Both the position numbers and the translations under genes were made by a program. 64,000 nt of DNA. Origin: Eledone cirrhosa (lineage: Eukaryota > Mollusca > Cephalopoda > Octopoda > Eledonidae). The notes below the pieces were generated by a model that had not been told where the DNA came from, did not search any database, and saw nothing but the letters and a program-made list of their open reading frames with translations. Location of the stretch: positions 115,219,302 through 115,283,301 of the forward strand of contig OZ024744.1 in assembly GCA_964016885.1 (NCBI GenBank). Reading direction: 5' to 3'. This document shows positions 21,811 to 36,038 of this stretch, in pieces; position 1 is the first letter of the stretch, and each line of letters opens with the position of its first letter.

Positions 21811-22560
21811 GTATATATGGAGAGAGAGAGAGAGAGAGAGTGAGAGAGAGTGAGAGAGAGAGAGAGTGAGAGAGTGAGAGAGTGAGAGAGAGAGAGAGAG
21901 AGAGCGCGAAACTTTAAAAGTGTAATTTAAAAAATGATTAAAGCAAATGATGAAAGGAGAGAAAGTAATTTTCTACATTAGTGAGGAAGCAGGATAGCTT
22001 TATATATCTAAACTGTAGCATGTGAGAGAGAGAGAGGGGGGGGGGTGAGTGAGAGAGAGTGGTGAGAGAGAGTGGTGAGAGAGAGAGAGGGGGGAGATGT
22101 GAGTGAGAGAGAGTGGTGAGAGAGAGAGAGGGGGGTATGAGAGAGAGAGAGGGGGGAGATGTGAGTGAGAGAGAGTGGTGAGAGAGAGAGAGAGAGAGGG
22201 GTATGAGAGAGAGAGAGAGAATGAGATGAGAGACGGAGGGAGGGGGGAGATGTGAGAGAGAGGAGGGAGTGAGAGAGATGTGAGAGAGAGAGGAGGATGA
22301 GAGAGAGAGGGATGTAAGAGAGAGAGAGAGAGGGGGATGACAGAGAGAGAGAGAGGGGGATGACAGAGAGAGAGAGGGGGGAAGATGAAAGAGAGAGAGA
22401 ATGTGCGGATGAAAGAGAGAGATAGATAGAGAGAAAGAGATGTGAGAGGGAGAGAGGGATGAGAGACAGAGGGGGTAGAGAGAGGGGGAGAGAAAATGAG
22501 AGAGAGGGGTTGAGAGAGAAAGAGAAAGAGAGGAGAGAAGGGGTTAGAGGGATGAGTTTG
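21811..22560. repeat. GA-rich purine tracts
   Basis: GAGAGA runs fill 21818-21905 and 22019-22560, broken by about 110 bp of AT-rich DNA. The plus strand is nearly all purine with GGGGG and GGATGA interruptions. The serine/leucine-rich reading frame on the minus strand is a repeat shadow. Confidence 0.92.
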
Positions 22561-22565
22561 AGAGA

Positions 22566-25500
22566 CAGATGTATATATGTGTATGTTTGTGTATGTATGT
22601 TTGTGTGTGTATGTTTGTGTGTGTATGCTTGTGTGTATGTTTGTGTGTGTATGTTTGTGTGTGTATGTTTGTGTGTGTACGTTTGTGTGTGTATGTTTGT
22701 GTGTGTATGTTTGTGTATGTATGCTTGTGTGTGTATGTTTGTGTATGTATGTTTGTGTGTGTATGTTTGTGTGTGTATGTTTGTGTGTGTGTGTTTGTGT
22801 GTGTATGTTTGTGTATGTATGCTTGTGTGTGTATGTTTGTGTATGTATGTTTGTGTGTGTATGTTTGTGTGTGTATGTTTGTGTGTGTATGTTTGTGTGT
22901 GTATGTTTGTGTGTGTATGTTTGTGTGTGTATGTTTGTGTGTGTATGTTTGTGTATGTATGCTTGTGTGTGTATGTTTGTGTATGTATGTTTGTGTGTGT
23001 ATGTTTGTGTGTGTATGTTTGTGTGTGTATGTTTGTGTGTCTATGCTTGTGTGTGTATGTTTGTGTATGTATGTTTGTGTGTGTATGTTTGTGTGTGTAT
23101 GTTTGTGTGTGTATGTTTGTGTGTGTATGTTTGTGTATGTATGCTTGTATGTGTATGTTTGTGTATGTATGTTTGTGTGTGTATGTTTGTGTGTGTATGT
23201 TTGTGTGTCTATGCTTGTGTGTGTATGTTTGTGTATGTATGCTTGTGTATGCATGTTTGTGTGTGTATGCTTGTGTATGCATGTTTGTGTATGTATGTTT
23301 GTGTGTGTATGTTTGTGTATGTATGTTTGTGTGTGTATGTTTGTGTATGTATGTTTGTGTGTGTATGTTTGTGTGTGTATGTTTGTGTGTGTGTTTGTGT
23401 GTGTATGTTTGTGTGTGTATGTTTGTGTATGTATGCTTGTGTGTGTATGTTTGTGTATGTATGTTTGTGTGTGTATGTTTGTGTGTGTATGTTTGTGTGT
23501 GTATGTTTGTGTGTGTATGTTTGTGTGTATGTTTGTGTATGTATGCTTGTGTGTGTATGTTTGTGTATGTATGTTTGTGTGTGTATGTTTGTGTGTGTAT
23601 GTTTGTGTGTGTATGTTTGTGTGTGTACGTTTGTGTGTGTACGTTTGTGTGTGTATGTTTGTGTATGTATGCTTGTGTGTGTATGTTTGTGTTTGTATGT
23701 TTGTGTGTGTATGTTTGTGTGTGTATGTTTGTGTGTGTATGTTTGTGTATGTATGTTTGTGTGTGTATGTTTGTGTATGTATGCTTGTGTGTGTATGTTT
23801 GTGTATGTATGTTTGTGTGTGTATGTTTGTGTGTGTATGTTTGTGTGTGTATGTTTGTGTGTGTATGTTTGTGTATGTATGTTTGTGTATGTATGCTTGT
23901 GTGTGTATGTTTGTGTATGTATGTTTGTGTGTGTATGTTTGTGTGTGTATGTTTGTGTGTGTATGTTTGTGTGTCTATGCTTGTGTGTGTATGTTTGTGT
24001 ATGTATGTTTGTGTGTGTATGTTTGCGTGTGTATGTTTGTGTATGTATGTTTGTGTGTGTATGTTTGTGTGTGTATGTTTGTGTGTGTACGTTTGTGTGT
24101 GTATGTTTGTGTGTGTATGTTTGTGTATGTATGCTTGTGTGTGTATGTTTGTATATGTATGTTTGTGTGTGTATGTTTGTGTGTGTATGTTTGTGTGTGT
24201 ATGTTTGTGTGTGTATGTTTGTGTGTGTATGTTTGTGTATGTATGCTTGTGTGTGTATGTTTGTGTATGTATGTTTGTGTGTGTATGTTTGTGTGTGTAT
24301 GTTTGTGTGTGTATGTTTGTGTGTGTATGCTTGTGTGTGTATGTTTGTGTATGTATGTTTGTGTGTGTATGTTTGTGTGTGTATGTTTGTGTGTGTGTTT
24401 GTGTGTGTATGTTTGTGTGTGTATGTTTGTGTATGTATGCTTGTGTGTGTATGTTTGTGTATGTATGTTTGTGTGTGTATGTTTGTGTGTGTATACTTGT
24501 GTGTGTATGTTTGTGTGTGTATGTTTGTGTATGTATGTTTGTGTATGTATGTTTGTGTGTGTATGTTTGCGTGTGTATGTTTGTGTGTGTATGTTTGTGT
24601 ATGTATGTTTGTGTATGTATGCTTGTGTGTGTATGTTTGTGTGTGTATGTTTGTGTGTGTATGTTTGTGTGTGTATGTTTGTGTGTGTATGTTTGTGTAT
24701 GTATGTTTGTGTGTGTGTATGCTTGTGTATGTATGCTTGTGTGTGTATGTTTGTGTCTGTATGTTTGCGTGTGTATGTTTGTGTATGTATGCTTGTGTGT
24801 GTATGTTTGTGTGTGAATACCTGTGTGTGTATGTTTGTGTATGTATGTTTGTGTGTGTATGTTTGTGTGTGTATGTTTGTGTATGTATGCTTGTGTGTGT
24901 ATGTTTGTGTGTGTATGTTTGTGTATGTATGTTTGTGTGTGTATGTTTGTGTGTGTATGTTTGTGTGTCTATGCTTGTGTGTGTATGTTTGTGTATGTAT
25001 GTTTGTGTGTGTATGTTTGTGTGTGTATGTTTGTGTATGTATGCTTGTGTGTGTATGTTTGTGTATGTATGTTTGTGTGTGTATGTTTGTGTGTGTATGT
25101 TTGTGTGTCTATGCTTGTGTGTGTATGTTTGTGTATGTATGCTTGTGTATGCATGTTTGTGTGTGTATGCTTGTGTATGCATGTTTGTGTATGTATGTTT
25201 GTGTGTGTATGTTTGTGTGTGTATGTTTGTGTATGTATGCTTGTGTGTGTATGTTTGTGTGTGTATGTTTGTGTGTGTATGTTTGTGTATGTATGTTTGT
25301 GTGTGTATGTTTGTGTGTGTATGTTTGTGTATGTATGCTTGTGTGTGTATGTTTGTGTGTGTATACTTGTGTGTGTATGTTTGTGTGTGTATGTTTGTGT
25401 GTGTATACTTGTGTGTGTATGTTTGTGTGTGTATGTTTGTGTGTGTATGTTTGTGTGTGTATGTTTGTGTGTGTATGTTTGTGTATGTATGTTTGTGTGT

Positions 25501-28500
25501 GTATGTTTGTGTATGTATGTTTGTGTGTGTATGTTTGTGTGTGTATGTTTGTGTGTGTGTTTGTGTGTGTATATTTGTGTGTGTATGTTTGTGTATGTAT
25601 GCTTGTGTGTGTATGTTTGTGTATGTATGTTTGTGTGTGTATGTTTGTGTGTGTATGTTTGTGTGTGTATGTTTGTGTGTGTATGTTTGTGTGTGTATGT
25701 TTGTGTGTGTATGTTTGTGTATGTATGCTTGTGTGTGTATGTTTGTGTATGTATGTTTGTGTGTGTATGTTTGTGTGTGTATGTTTGTGTGTGTATGTTT
25801 GTGTGTCTATGCTTGTGTGTGTATGTTTGTGTATGTATGTTTGTGTGTGTATGTTTGTGTGTGTATGTTTGTGTATGTATGCTTGTGTATGTATGTTTGT
25901 GTATGTATGTTTGTGTGTGTATGTTTGTGTGTGTATGTTTGTGTGTCTATGCTTGTGTGTGTATGTTTGTGTATGTATGCTTGTGTATGCATGTTTGTGT
26001 GTGTATGCTTGTATATGCATGTTTGTGTGTGTATGTTTGTGTATGTATGTTTGTGTGTGTATGTTTGTGTATGTATGTTTGTGTGTGTATGTTTGTGTAT
26101 GTATGTTTGTGTGTGTATGTTTGTGTGTGTATGTTTGTGTGTGTACGTTTGTGTGTGTATGTTTGTGTTTGTATGTTTGTGTGTGTATGTTTGTGTGTGT
26201 ATGTTTGTGTATGTATGTTTGTGTGTGTACGTTTGTGTGTGTACGTTTGTGTGTGTATGTTTGTGTGTGTATGTTTGTGTATGTATGTTTGTGTGTGTAT
26301 GTTTGTGTGTGTATACTTGTGTGTGTATGTTTGTGTGTGTATGTTTGTGTATGTATGTTTGTGTGTGTATGTTTGTGTGTGTATGTTTGCGTGTGTAAGT
26401 TTGTGTATGTATGTTTGTGTATGTATGTTTGTGTATGTATGCTTGTGTGTGTATGTTTGTGTGTGTATGTTTGTGTGTGTATGTTTGTGTATGTATGTTT
26501 GTGTGTGTATGTTTGTGTATGTATGTTTGTGTGTGTGTATGCTTGTGTATGTATGCTTGTGTGTGTATGTTTGTGTGTGTATGTTTGCGTGTGTATGTTT
26601 GTGTATGTATGTTTGTGTATGTATGCTTGTGTGTGTATGTTTGTGTGTGTATGTTTGTGTGTGTATGTTTGTGTATGTATGTTTGTGTGTGTATGTTTGT
26701 GTGTGTATGTTTGTGTATGTATGCTTGTGTGTGTATGCTTGTGTGTGTATACTTGTGTGTGTATGTTTGTGTGTGTATGTTTGTGTGTGTATGTTTGTGT
26801 GTGTATGTTTGTGTGTGTTTGTATGTGTGTGTATGCTTGTGTGTGTATATTTGTGTGTGTATGTTTGTGTATGTATGCTTGTGTGTGTATATTTGTGTGC
26901 GTATGTTTGTGTATGTATGCTTGTGTGTGTATGTTTGTGTGTGTATGTTTGTGTGTGTATGTTTGTGTATGTATGCTTGTGTGTGTATGTTTGTGTGTGA
27001 ATATCTGTGTGTGTATGTTTGTGTATGTATGTTTGTGTGTGTATGTTTGTGTGTGTATGTTTGTGTGTGTATGTTTGTGTATGTATGTTTGTGTGTGTAT
27101 GTTTGTGTATGTATGTTTGTGTGTGTATGTTTGTGTGTGTATGTTTGTGTGTGTGTTTGTGTGTGTATATTTGTGTGTGTATGTTTGTGTATGTATGCTT
27201 GTGTGTGTATGTTTGTGTATGTATGTTTGTGTGTGTATGTTTGTGTGTGTATGTTTGTGTGTGTATGTTTGTGTGTGTTTGTTTGTGTGTGTATGCTTGT
27301 GTGTGTATATTTGTGTGTGTATGTTTGTGTAGGTATGCTTGTGTGTGTATGTTTGTGTGCGTATGTTTGTGTATCTATGCTTGTGTGTGTATGTTTGTGT
27401 GTGTATGTTTGTGTGTGTATGTTTGTGTATGTATCCTTGTGTGTGTATGTTTGTGTGTGTATACTTGTTTGTGTATGTTTGTGTGTGTATGTTTGTGTGT
27501 GTTTGTTTGTGTGTGTATGCTTGTGTGTGTATATTTGTGTGTGTATGTTTGTGTATGTATGCTTGTGTGTGTATGTTTGTGTGCGTATGTTTGTGTATCT
27601 ATGCTTGTCTGTGTATGTTTGTGTGTGTATGTTTGTGTATGTATGTTTGTGTATCTATGTTTGTGTGTGTATGTTTGTGTATGTATGCTTGTGTATGTAT
27701 GCTTGTGTATGTATGTTTGTGTGTGTATGTTTGTGTGTGTATGTTTGTGTGTGTATATTTGTGTGTGTACGTTAGTGTGTGTAAGGTTTGTGTGTATGTT
27801 TGTGTATGTATGCTTGTGTGTGTATGATTGTGTGTGTATGATTGTGTGTGTATGTTTGTGTGTGTATGTTTGTGTGTGTATATTTGTGTGTGTATGTTTG
27901 TGTGTGTTTGTGTGTATGCTTGTGTATGTATGTGTGTGTATGTATGTTTGTGTGTGTATGATTGTGTGTGTATGTTTGTGTGTGTATGTTTGTGTATGTA
28001 TGTTTGTGTATGTATGTTTGTGTATGTATGTTTGTGTGTGTATGCTTGTGTGTGTATGCTTGTGTGTGTATGTTTGTGTGTGTATGTTTGTGTGTGTATG
28101 CTTGTGTGTGTATGTTTGTGTATGTATGTTTGTGTGTGTATGTTTGTGTGTGTATGTTTGTGTGTGTATGCTTGTGTGTATGTTTGTGTGTGTATGTTTG
28201 TGTGTGTATGTTTGTGTGTGTATGTTTGTGTGTGTATGTTTGTGTGTGTATGTTTGTGTGTGTTTGTTTGTGTGTGTATGCTTGTGTGTGTATGTTTGTG
28301 TGTGTATGTTTGTGTGTGTATGTTTGTGTGTGTATGCTGGTGTGTGTATGTTTGTGTATGTATGCTTGTGTGTGTATGTTTGTGTATGCATGTTTGTGTG
28401 TGTATGTTTGTGTGTGTTTACTTGGGTGTGTATGTTAGTGTATGTATGTTTGTGTGTGTATGTTTGTGTGTGTATGTTTGTGTGTGTTTGTGTGTGTATG

Positions 28501-31500
28501 TTTGTGTGTGTGTTTGTGTGTGTATGTTTGTGTATGTATGCTTGTGTGTGTATGTTTGTGTATGTATGCTTGTGTGTGTATGTTAGTGTGTGTATGTTAG
28601 TGTGTGTATGCTTGTGTGTGTATGCTTGTGTGTGTATGTTTGTGTGTGTATGTTTGTGTGTGTATGTTTGTGTGTGTATGTTTGTGTGTGTATGTTTGTG
28701 TATGTATGCTTGTGTGTGTATGAATGTGTGTGTATGTTTGTGTGTGTATGTTTGTGTGTGTATACTTGTGTGTGTATGTTTGTGTGTGTATGTTTGTGTG
28801 TGTATGTTTGTGTGTGTATGTTTGTGTGTGTATGCTTGTGTGTGTATGTTTGTGTATGTATGTTTGTGTGTGTATGTTTGTGTGTGTATGTTTGTGTGTG
28901 TGTTTGTGTGTGTACGTTTGTGTATGTACGTTTGTGTGTGTATGTTTGTGTGTGTATGTTTGTGTGTGTATGTTTGTGTGTGTATGTTTGTGTATGTATG
29001 TTTGTGTGTGTACGTTTGTGTGTGTACGTTTGTGTGTGTATGTTTGTGTGTGTATGTTTGTGTATGTATGTTTGTGTGTGTATGTTTGTGTGTGTATACT
29101 TGTATGTGTATGTTTGTGTGTGTATATTTGTGTATGTACGTTTGTGTGTGTATGTTTGTGTGTATGTTTGCGTGTGTATGTTTGTGTATGTATGTTTGTG
29201 TATGTATGTTTGTGTATGTATGCTTGTGTGTGTATGTTTGTGTGTGTATGTTTGTGTGTGTATGTTTGTGTATGTATGTTTGTGTGTGTATGTTTGTGTA
29301 TGTATGTTTGTGTGTGTGTATGCTTGTGTATGTATGTTTGTGTGTGTATGTTTGTGTGTGTATGTTTGTGTGTGTATACTTGTGTGTGTATGTTTGTGTG
29401 TGTATGTTTGTGTATGTATGTTTGTGTATGTATGTTTGTGTGTGTATGTTTGCGTGTGTATGTTTGTGTATGTATGTTTGTGTATGTATGTTTGTGTATG
29501 TATGCTTGTGTGTGTATGTTTGTGTGTGTATGTTTGTGTGTGTATGTTTGTGTATGTATGTTTGTGTGTGTATGTTTGTGTATGTATGTTTGTGTGTGTG
29601 TATGCTTGTGTATGTATGCTTGTGTGTGTATGTTTGTGTGTGTATGTTTGCGTGTGTATGTTTGTGTATGTATGTTTGTGTATGTATGTTTGTGTATGTA
29701 TGCTTGTGTGTGTATGTTTGTGTGTGTATGTTTGTGTGTGTATGTTTGTGTATGTATGTTTGTGTGTGTATGTTTGTGTGTGTATGTTTGTGTATGTATG
29801 CTTGTGTGTGTATGTTTGTGTGTGTATACTTGTGTGTGTATGTTTGTGTGTATGTTTGTGTGTGTATGTTTGTGTGTGTATGTTTGTGTGTTTGTTTGTG
29901 TGTGTATGCTTGTGTGTGTGTATTTGTGTGTGTATGTTTGTGTATGTATGCTTGTGTGTGTATGTTTGTGTGCGTATGTTTGTGTATGTATGCTTGTGTG
30001 TGTATGTTTGTGTGTGTATGTTTGTGTGTGTATGTTTGTGTATGTATGCTTGTGTGTGTATGTTTGTGAGTGAATACCTGTGTGTGTATGTTTGTGTATG
30101 TATGTTTGTGTGTGTATGTTTGTGTGTGTATGTTTGTGTATGTATGCTTGTGTGTGTATGTTTGTGTGTGTATGTTTGTGTGTGTATGTTTGTGTATGTA
30201 TGTTTGTGTGTGTATGTTTGTGTGTGTATGTTTGTGTATGTATGCTTGTGTGTGTATGTTTGTGTGTGTATACTTGTGTGTGTATGTTTGTGTGTGTATG
30301 TTTGTGTGTGTAAGTTTGTGTGTGTTTGTTTGTGTGTGTATGCTTGTGTGTGTATATTTGTGTGTGTATGTTTGTGTATGTATGCTTGTGTGTGTATGTT
30401 TGTGTGCGTATGTTTGTGTATCTATGCTTGTGTGTGTATGTTTGTGTGTGTATGTTTGTGTGGGTATGTTTGTGTATGTATGCTTGTGTGTGTATGTTTG
30501 TGTGTGTATACTTGTGTGTGTATGTTTGTGTGTGTATGTTTGTGTGTGTTTGTTTGTGTGTGTATGCTTGTGTGTGTATATTTGTGTGTGTATGTTTGTG
30601 TATGTATGCTTGTGTGTGTATGTTTGTGTGCGTATGTTTGTGTATCTATGCTTGTCTGTGTATGTTTGTGTGTGTATGTTTGTGTATGTATGTTTGTGTG
30701 TGTATGTTTGTGTATGTATGCTTGTGTATGTATGCTTGTGTATGTATGTTTGTGTGTGTATGTTTGTGTGTCTATATTTGTGTGTGTACGTTAGTGTGTG
30801 TATGTTTGTGTGTATGTTTGTGTATGTATGCTTGTGTGTGTATGTTCGTGTGTGTATGTTTGTGTGTGTATACTTGTGTGTGTATGTTTGTGTGTGTATA
30901 TTTGTGTGTATGTTTGTGTGTGTTTGTGTGTATGCTTGTGTATGTATGTGTGTGTATGTATGTGTGTGTATGTATGTTTGTGTGTGTATGATTGTGTGTG
31001 TATGTTTGTGTGTGTATGTTTGTGTATGTATGTTTGTGTATGTATGTTTGTGTATGTATGTTTGTGTGTGTATGTTTGTGTGTGTATGCTTGTGTGTGTA
31101 TGCTTGTGTGTGTATGTTTGTGTGTGTATGTTTGTGTGTGTATGCTTGTGTGTGTATGTTTGTGTATGTATGTTTGTGTGTGTATGTTTGTGTGTGTATG
31201 TTTGTGTGTGTATGCTTGTGTGTATGTTTGTGTGTGTATGTTTGTGTGTGTATGTTTGTGTGTGTATGTTTGTGTGTGTATGTTTGTGTGTGTTTGTTTG
31301 TGTGTGTATGCTTGTGTGTGTATGCTTGTGTGTGTATGTTTGCGTGTGTATGTTTGTGTGTGTATGTTTGTGTGTGTATGCTGGTGTGTGTATGTTTGTG
31401 TATGTATGCTTGTGTGTGTATGTTTGTGTATGCATGTTTGTGTGTGTATGTTTGTATGTGTATGTTTGTGTGTGTATGTTTGTGTGTGTATGTTAGTGTA

Positions 31501-34500
31501 TGTATGTTTGTGTGTGTATGTTTGTGTGTGTATGTTTGTGTGTGTTTGTGTGTGTATGTTTGTGTGTGTGTTTGTGTGTGTATGTTTGTGTATGTATGCT
31601 TGTGTGTGTATGTTTGTGTGTGTATGTTTGTGTATGTATGCTTGTGTGTGTATGTTTGTGTGTGTATGTTTGTGTGTGTATGTTTGTGTGTGTATGTTTG
31701 TGTGTGTATGTTTGTGTATGTATGCTTGTGTGTGTATGATTGTGTGTGTATGTTTGTGTGTGTATACTTGTGTGTGTATGTTTGTGTGTGTATGTTTGTG
31801 TGTGTATGTTTGTGTGTGTATGTTTGTGTGTGTATGTTTGTGTGTGTATGCTTGTGTGTGTATGTTTGTGTGTGTATGTTTGTGTATGTATGTTTGTGTG
31901 TGTATGTTTGTGTGTGTATGTTTGTGTGTGTGTTTGTGTGTGTATGTTTGTGTGTGTACGTTTGTGTGTGTATGTTTGTGTGTGTATGTTTGTGTGTGTA
32001 TGTTTGTGTGTGTATGTTTGTGTATGTATGTTTGTGTGTGTACGTTTGTGTGTGTATGTTTGTGTGTGTATGTTTGTGTGTGTATGTTTGTGTGTGTATG
32101 TTTGTGTATGTATGTTTGTGTGTGTATGTTTGTGTGTGTATACTTGTGTGTGTATGTTTGTGTGTGTATGTTTGTGTATGTATGTTTGTGTGTGTATGTT
32201 TGCGTGTGTATGTTTGCGTGTGTATGTTTGTGTATGTATGTTTGTGTATGTATGTTTGTGTATGTATGCTTGTGTGTGTATGTTTGTGTGTGTATGTTTG
32301 TGCGTGTATGTTTGTGTATGTATGTTTGTGTGTGTATGTTTGTGTATGTATGTTTGTGTGTGTGTATGCTTGTGTATGTATGCTTGTGTGTGTATGTTTG
32401 TGTGTGTATGTTTGCGTGTGTATGTTTGTGTATGTATGTTTGTGTATGTATGTTTGTGTATGTATGCTTGTGTGTGTATGTTTGTGTGTGTATGTTTGTG
32501 TGTGTATGTTTGTGTATGTATGTTTGTGTGTGTATGTTTGTGTGTGTATGTTTGTGTATGTATGCTTGTGTGTGTATGTTTGTGTGTGTATACTTGTGTG
32601 TGTATGTTTGTGTGTGTATGTTTGTGTGTGTATGTTTGTGTGTGCATGTTTGTGTGTGTTTGTTTGTGTGTGTATGCTTGTGTGTGTATATTTGTTTGTG
32701 TATGTATGCTTGTGTGCGTATGTTTGTGTATGTATGCTTGTGTGTGTATGTTTGTGTGTGTATGTTTGTGTGTGTATGTTTGTGTATGTATGCTTGTGTG
32801 TGTATGTTTGTGTGTGAATACCTGTGTGTGTATGTTTGTGTATGTATGTTTGTGTGTGTATGTTTGTGTGTGTATGTTTGTGTATGTATGCTTGTGTGTG
32901 TATGTTTGTGTATGTATGTTTGTGTGTGTATGTTTGTGTATGTATGCTTGTGGGTGTATATTTGTGTGTGTATACTTGTGTGTGTATGTTTGTGTCTGTA
33001 TGTTTGTGTGTGTATGTTTGTGTGTGTTTGTTTGTGTGTGTATGCTTGTGTGTGTATATTTGTGTGTGTATGTTTGTGTATGTATGCTTGTGTGTGTATG
33101 TTTGTGTGCGTATGTTTGTGTATCTATGCTTGTGTGTGTATGTTTGTGTGTGTATGTTTGTGTGTGTATGTTTGTGTATGTATGCTTGTGTGTGTATGTT
33201 TGTGTGTGTATACTTGTGTGTGTATGTTTGTGTGTGTATGTTTGTGTTTGTTTGTGTGTGTATGCTTGTGTGTGTATATTTGTGTGTGTATGTTTGTGTA
33301 TGTATGCTTGTGTGTGTATGCTTGTGTGTGTATGTTTGTGTGCGTATGTTTGTGTATCTATGCTTGTCTGTGTATGTTTGTGTGTGTATGTTTGTGTATG
33401 TATGTTTGTGTATGTATGTTTGTGTGTGTATGTTTGTGTATGTATGCTTGTGTATGTATGTTTGTGTGTGTATGTTTGTGTGTGTATATTTGTGTGTGTA
33501 CGTTAGTGTGTGTATGTTTGTGTGTATGTTTGTGTATGTATGCTTGTGTGTGTATGATTGTGTGTGTATGTTTGTGTGTGTATGTTTGTGTGTGTATACT
33601 TGTGTGTGTATGTTTGTGTGTGTATATTTGTGTGTGTATGTTTGTGTGTGTTTGTGTGTATGCTTGTGTATGTATGTGTGTGTATGTATGTTTGTGTGTG
33701 TATGATTGTGTGTGTATGTTTGTGTGTGTATGTTTGTGTATGTATGTTTGTGTATGTATGTTTGTGTGTGTATGTTTGTGTGTGTATGCTTGTGTGTGTA
33801 TGCTTGTGTGTGTATGTTTGTGTGTGTATGTTTGTGTGTGTATGCTTGTGTGTGTATGTTTTTGTATGTATGTTTGTGTGTGTATGTTTGTGTGTGTATG
33901 TTTGTGTGTGTATGCTTGTGTGTATGTTTGTGTGTGTATGTTTGTGTGTGTATGTTTGTGTGTGTATGTTTGTGTGTGTTTGTATGTGTGTGTTTGTATG
34001 TGTGTGTATGCTTGTGTGTGTATGTTTGTGTGTGTATGTTTGTGTGTGTATGTTTGTGTGTGTATGCTGGTGTGTGTATGTTTGTGTATGTATGCTTGTG
34101 TGTGTATGTTTGTGTATGCATGTTTGTGTGTGTATGTTTGTATGTGTATGTTTGTGTGTGTATGTTTGTGTATGTATGTTTTTGTGTGTATGTTTGTGTG
34201 TGTATGTTTGTGTGTGTATGTTTGTGTTTGTATGCTTGTGTGTGTATGTTTGTGTATGTATGCTTGTGTGTGTATGCATGTTTGTGTGTGTATGTTTGTA
34301 TGTGTATGTTTGTGTGTGTATGTTTGTGTGTGTTTACTTGTGTGTGTATGTTAGTGTGTGTATGTTTGTGTGTGTATGTTTGTGTGTGTATGTTTGTGTG
34401 TGTATGTTTGTGTATGTATGCTTGTGTGTGTATGATTGTATGTGTATGTTTGTGTGTGTATACTTGTGTGTGTATGTTTGTGTGTGTATGTTTGTGTGTG

Positions 34501-36030
34501 TATGTTTGTGTGTGTATGTTTGTGTGTGTATTTTTGTGTGTGTATGCTTGTGTGTGTATATTTGTGTGTGTATGTTTGTGTGTATGCTTGTGTATGTATG
34601 TGTGTGTATGTATGTTTGTGTGTGTATGATTGTGTGTGTATGTTTGTGTGTGTATGTTTGTGTATGTATGTTTGTGTATGTATGTTTGTGTGTGTATGTT
34701 TGTGTGTGTATGCTTGTGTGTGTATGCTTGTGTGCATGTTTGTGTGTGTATGTTTGTGTGTGTATGCTTGTGTGTGTATGATTGTGTGTGTATGTTTGTG
34801 TGTGTATGCTTGTGTGTATGTTTGTGTGTGTATGTTTGTGTGTGTATGTTTGTGTGTGTATGCTTGTGTGTGTATGTTTGTGTGTGTATGTTTGTGTGTG
34901 TATGTTTGTGTGTGTATGTTTGTGTGTGTATGCTTGTGTGTATGTTTGGGTGTGTATGTTTGTGTGTGTATGCTTGTGTGTGTATGTTTGTGTATGTATG
35001 TTTGTGTGTGTATGTTTGTGTGTGTATGTTTGTGTGTGTATGCTTGTGTGTGTATGTTTGTGTGTGTATGTTTGTGTGTGTATGCTTTTGTGTGTATGTT
35101 TGTGTATGTATGTTTGTGTGTGTATGTTTGTGTGTGTATGTTTGTGTGTGTATGTTTGTGTGTGTATGCTTGTGTGTGTATGTTTGTGTATGTATGCTTG
35201 TGTGTGTATGCATGTTTGTGTGTGTATGTTTGTATGTGTATGTTTGTGTGTGTATGTTTGTGTGTGTTTACTTGTGTGTGTATGTTAGTGTATGTATGTT
35301 TGTGTGGGTATGTTTGTGTGTGTATGTTTCTGTGTGTGTTTGTGTGTGTATGTTTGTGTGTGTGTGTTTGTGTGTGTATGTTTGTGTATGTATGCTTGTG
35401 TGTGTATGTTTGTGTGTGTATGTTTGTGTATGTATGCTTGTGTGTGTATGTTAGTGTGTGTATGCTTGTGTGTGTATGTTTGTGTGTGTATGTTTGTGTG
35501 TGTATGTTTGTGTGTGTATGTTTGTGTATGTATGCTTGTGTGTGTATGTTAGTGTGTGTATGCGTGTGTGTGTATGCTTGTGTGTGTATGTTTATGTGTG
35601 TATGTATGTTTGTGTGTATGTTTGTGTGTCTATGCTTGTTTGAATGTTTGTATGTGTATGTTTGTGTGTGTATGTTTGTGTGTGTATGTTTGTGTGTGTA
35701 TGTCTGTGTGTGTATGTTTGTGTATGTATGTTTGTGTGTGTATGTTTGTGTGTGTATGTTTGTGCATGTATGTTTGTGTGTGTATGCTTGTGTGTGTATG
35801 TTTGTGTGTATGTTTGTGTGTCTATGCTTTTTGTATGTTTGTGTGTGTATATCTGTGTGTGTATGTTTGTGTATGTATGTTTGTGTGTGTATGTCTGTGT
35901 GTGTATGTTTGTGTATGTATGTTTGTATGTGTATGCTTATGTGTGTATGCTTGTGTGTATGCTTGTGTGTGTATGTTTGTGTGTGTATGCTTGTGTGTAT
36001 ATGTTTGTGTGTGTATGTTTGTGTGTGTAC
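22566..36030. repeat. 13.5-kb TG-rich array, 14-bp unit
   Basis: The unit is TATGTTTGTGTGTG (14 bp), with common variants TATGTTTGTGTATG and TATGCTTGTGTGTG. There are about 960 units. Occasional shorter steps, such as TGTGTGTTTG and TGTGTATGTTTG, break the phase. Since the unit lacks stop codons in most frames, the plus-strand frames read as (MFVCVCLCVYVCVC) repeats and the minus frames as (HTQTYTHKHTHTNI) repeats for up to thousands of codons. These are not genes. Rare marker variants recur in order at 2-3 kb, showing higher-order duplication. Confidence 0.97.
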
Positions 36031-36038
36031 ATATATAT

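Noticed and set aside
22566..36030. Telomeric repeat
   Set aside because: The unit is TATGTTTGTGTGTG, not TTAGGG, and it lies inside other sequence.
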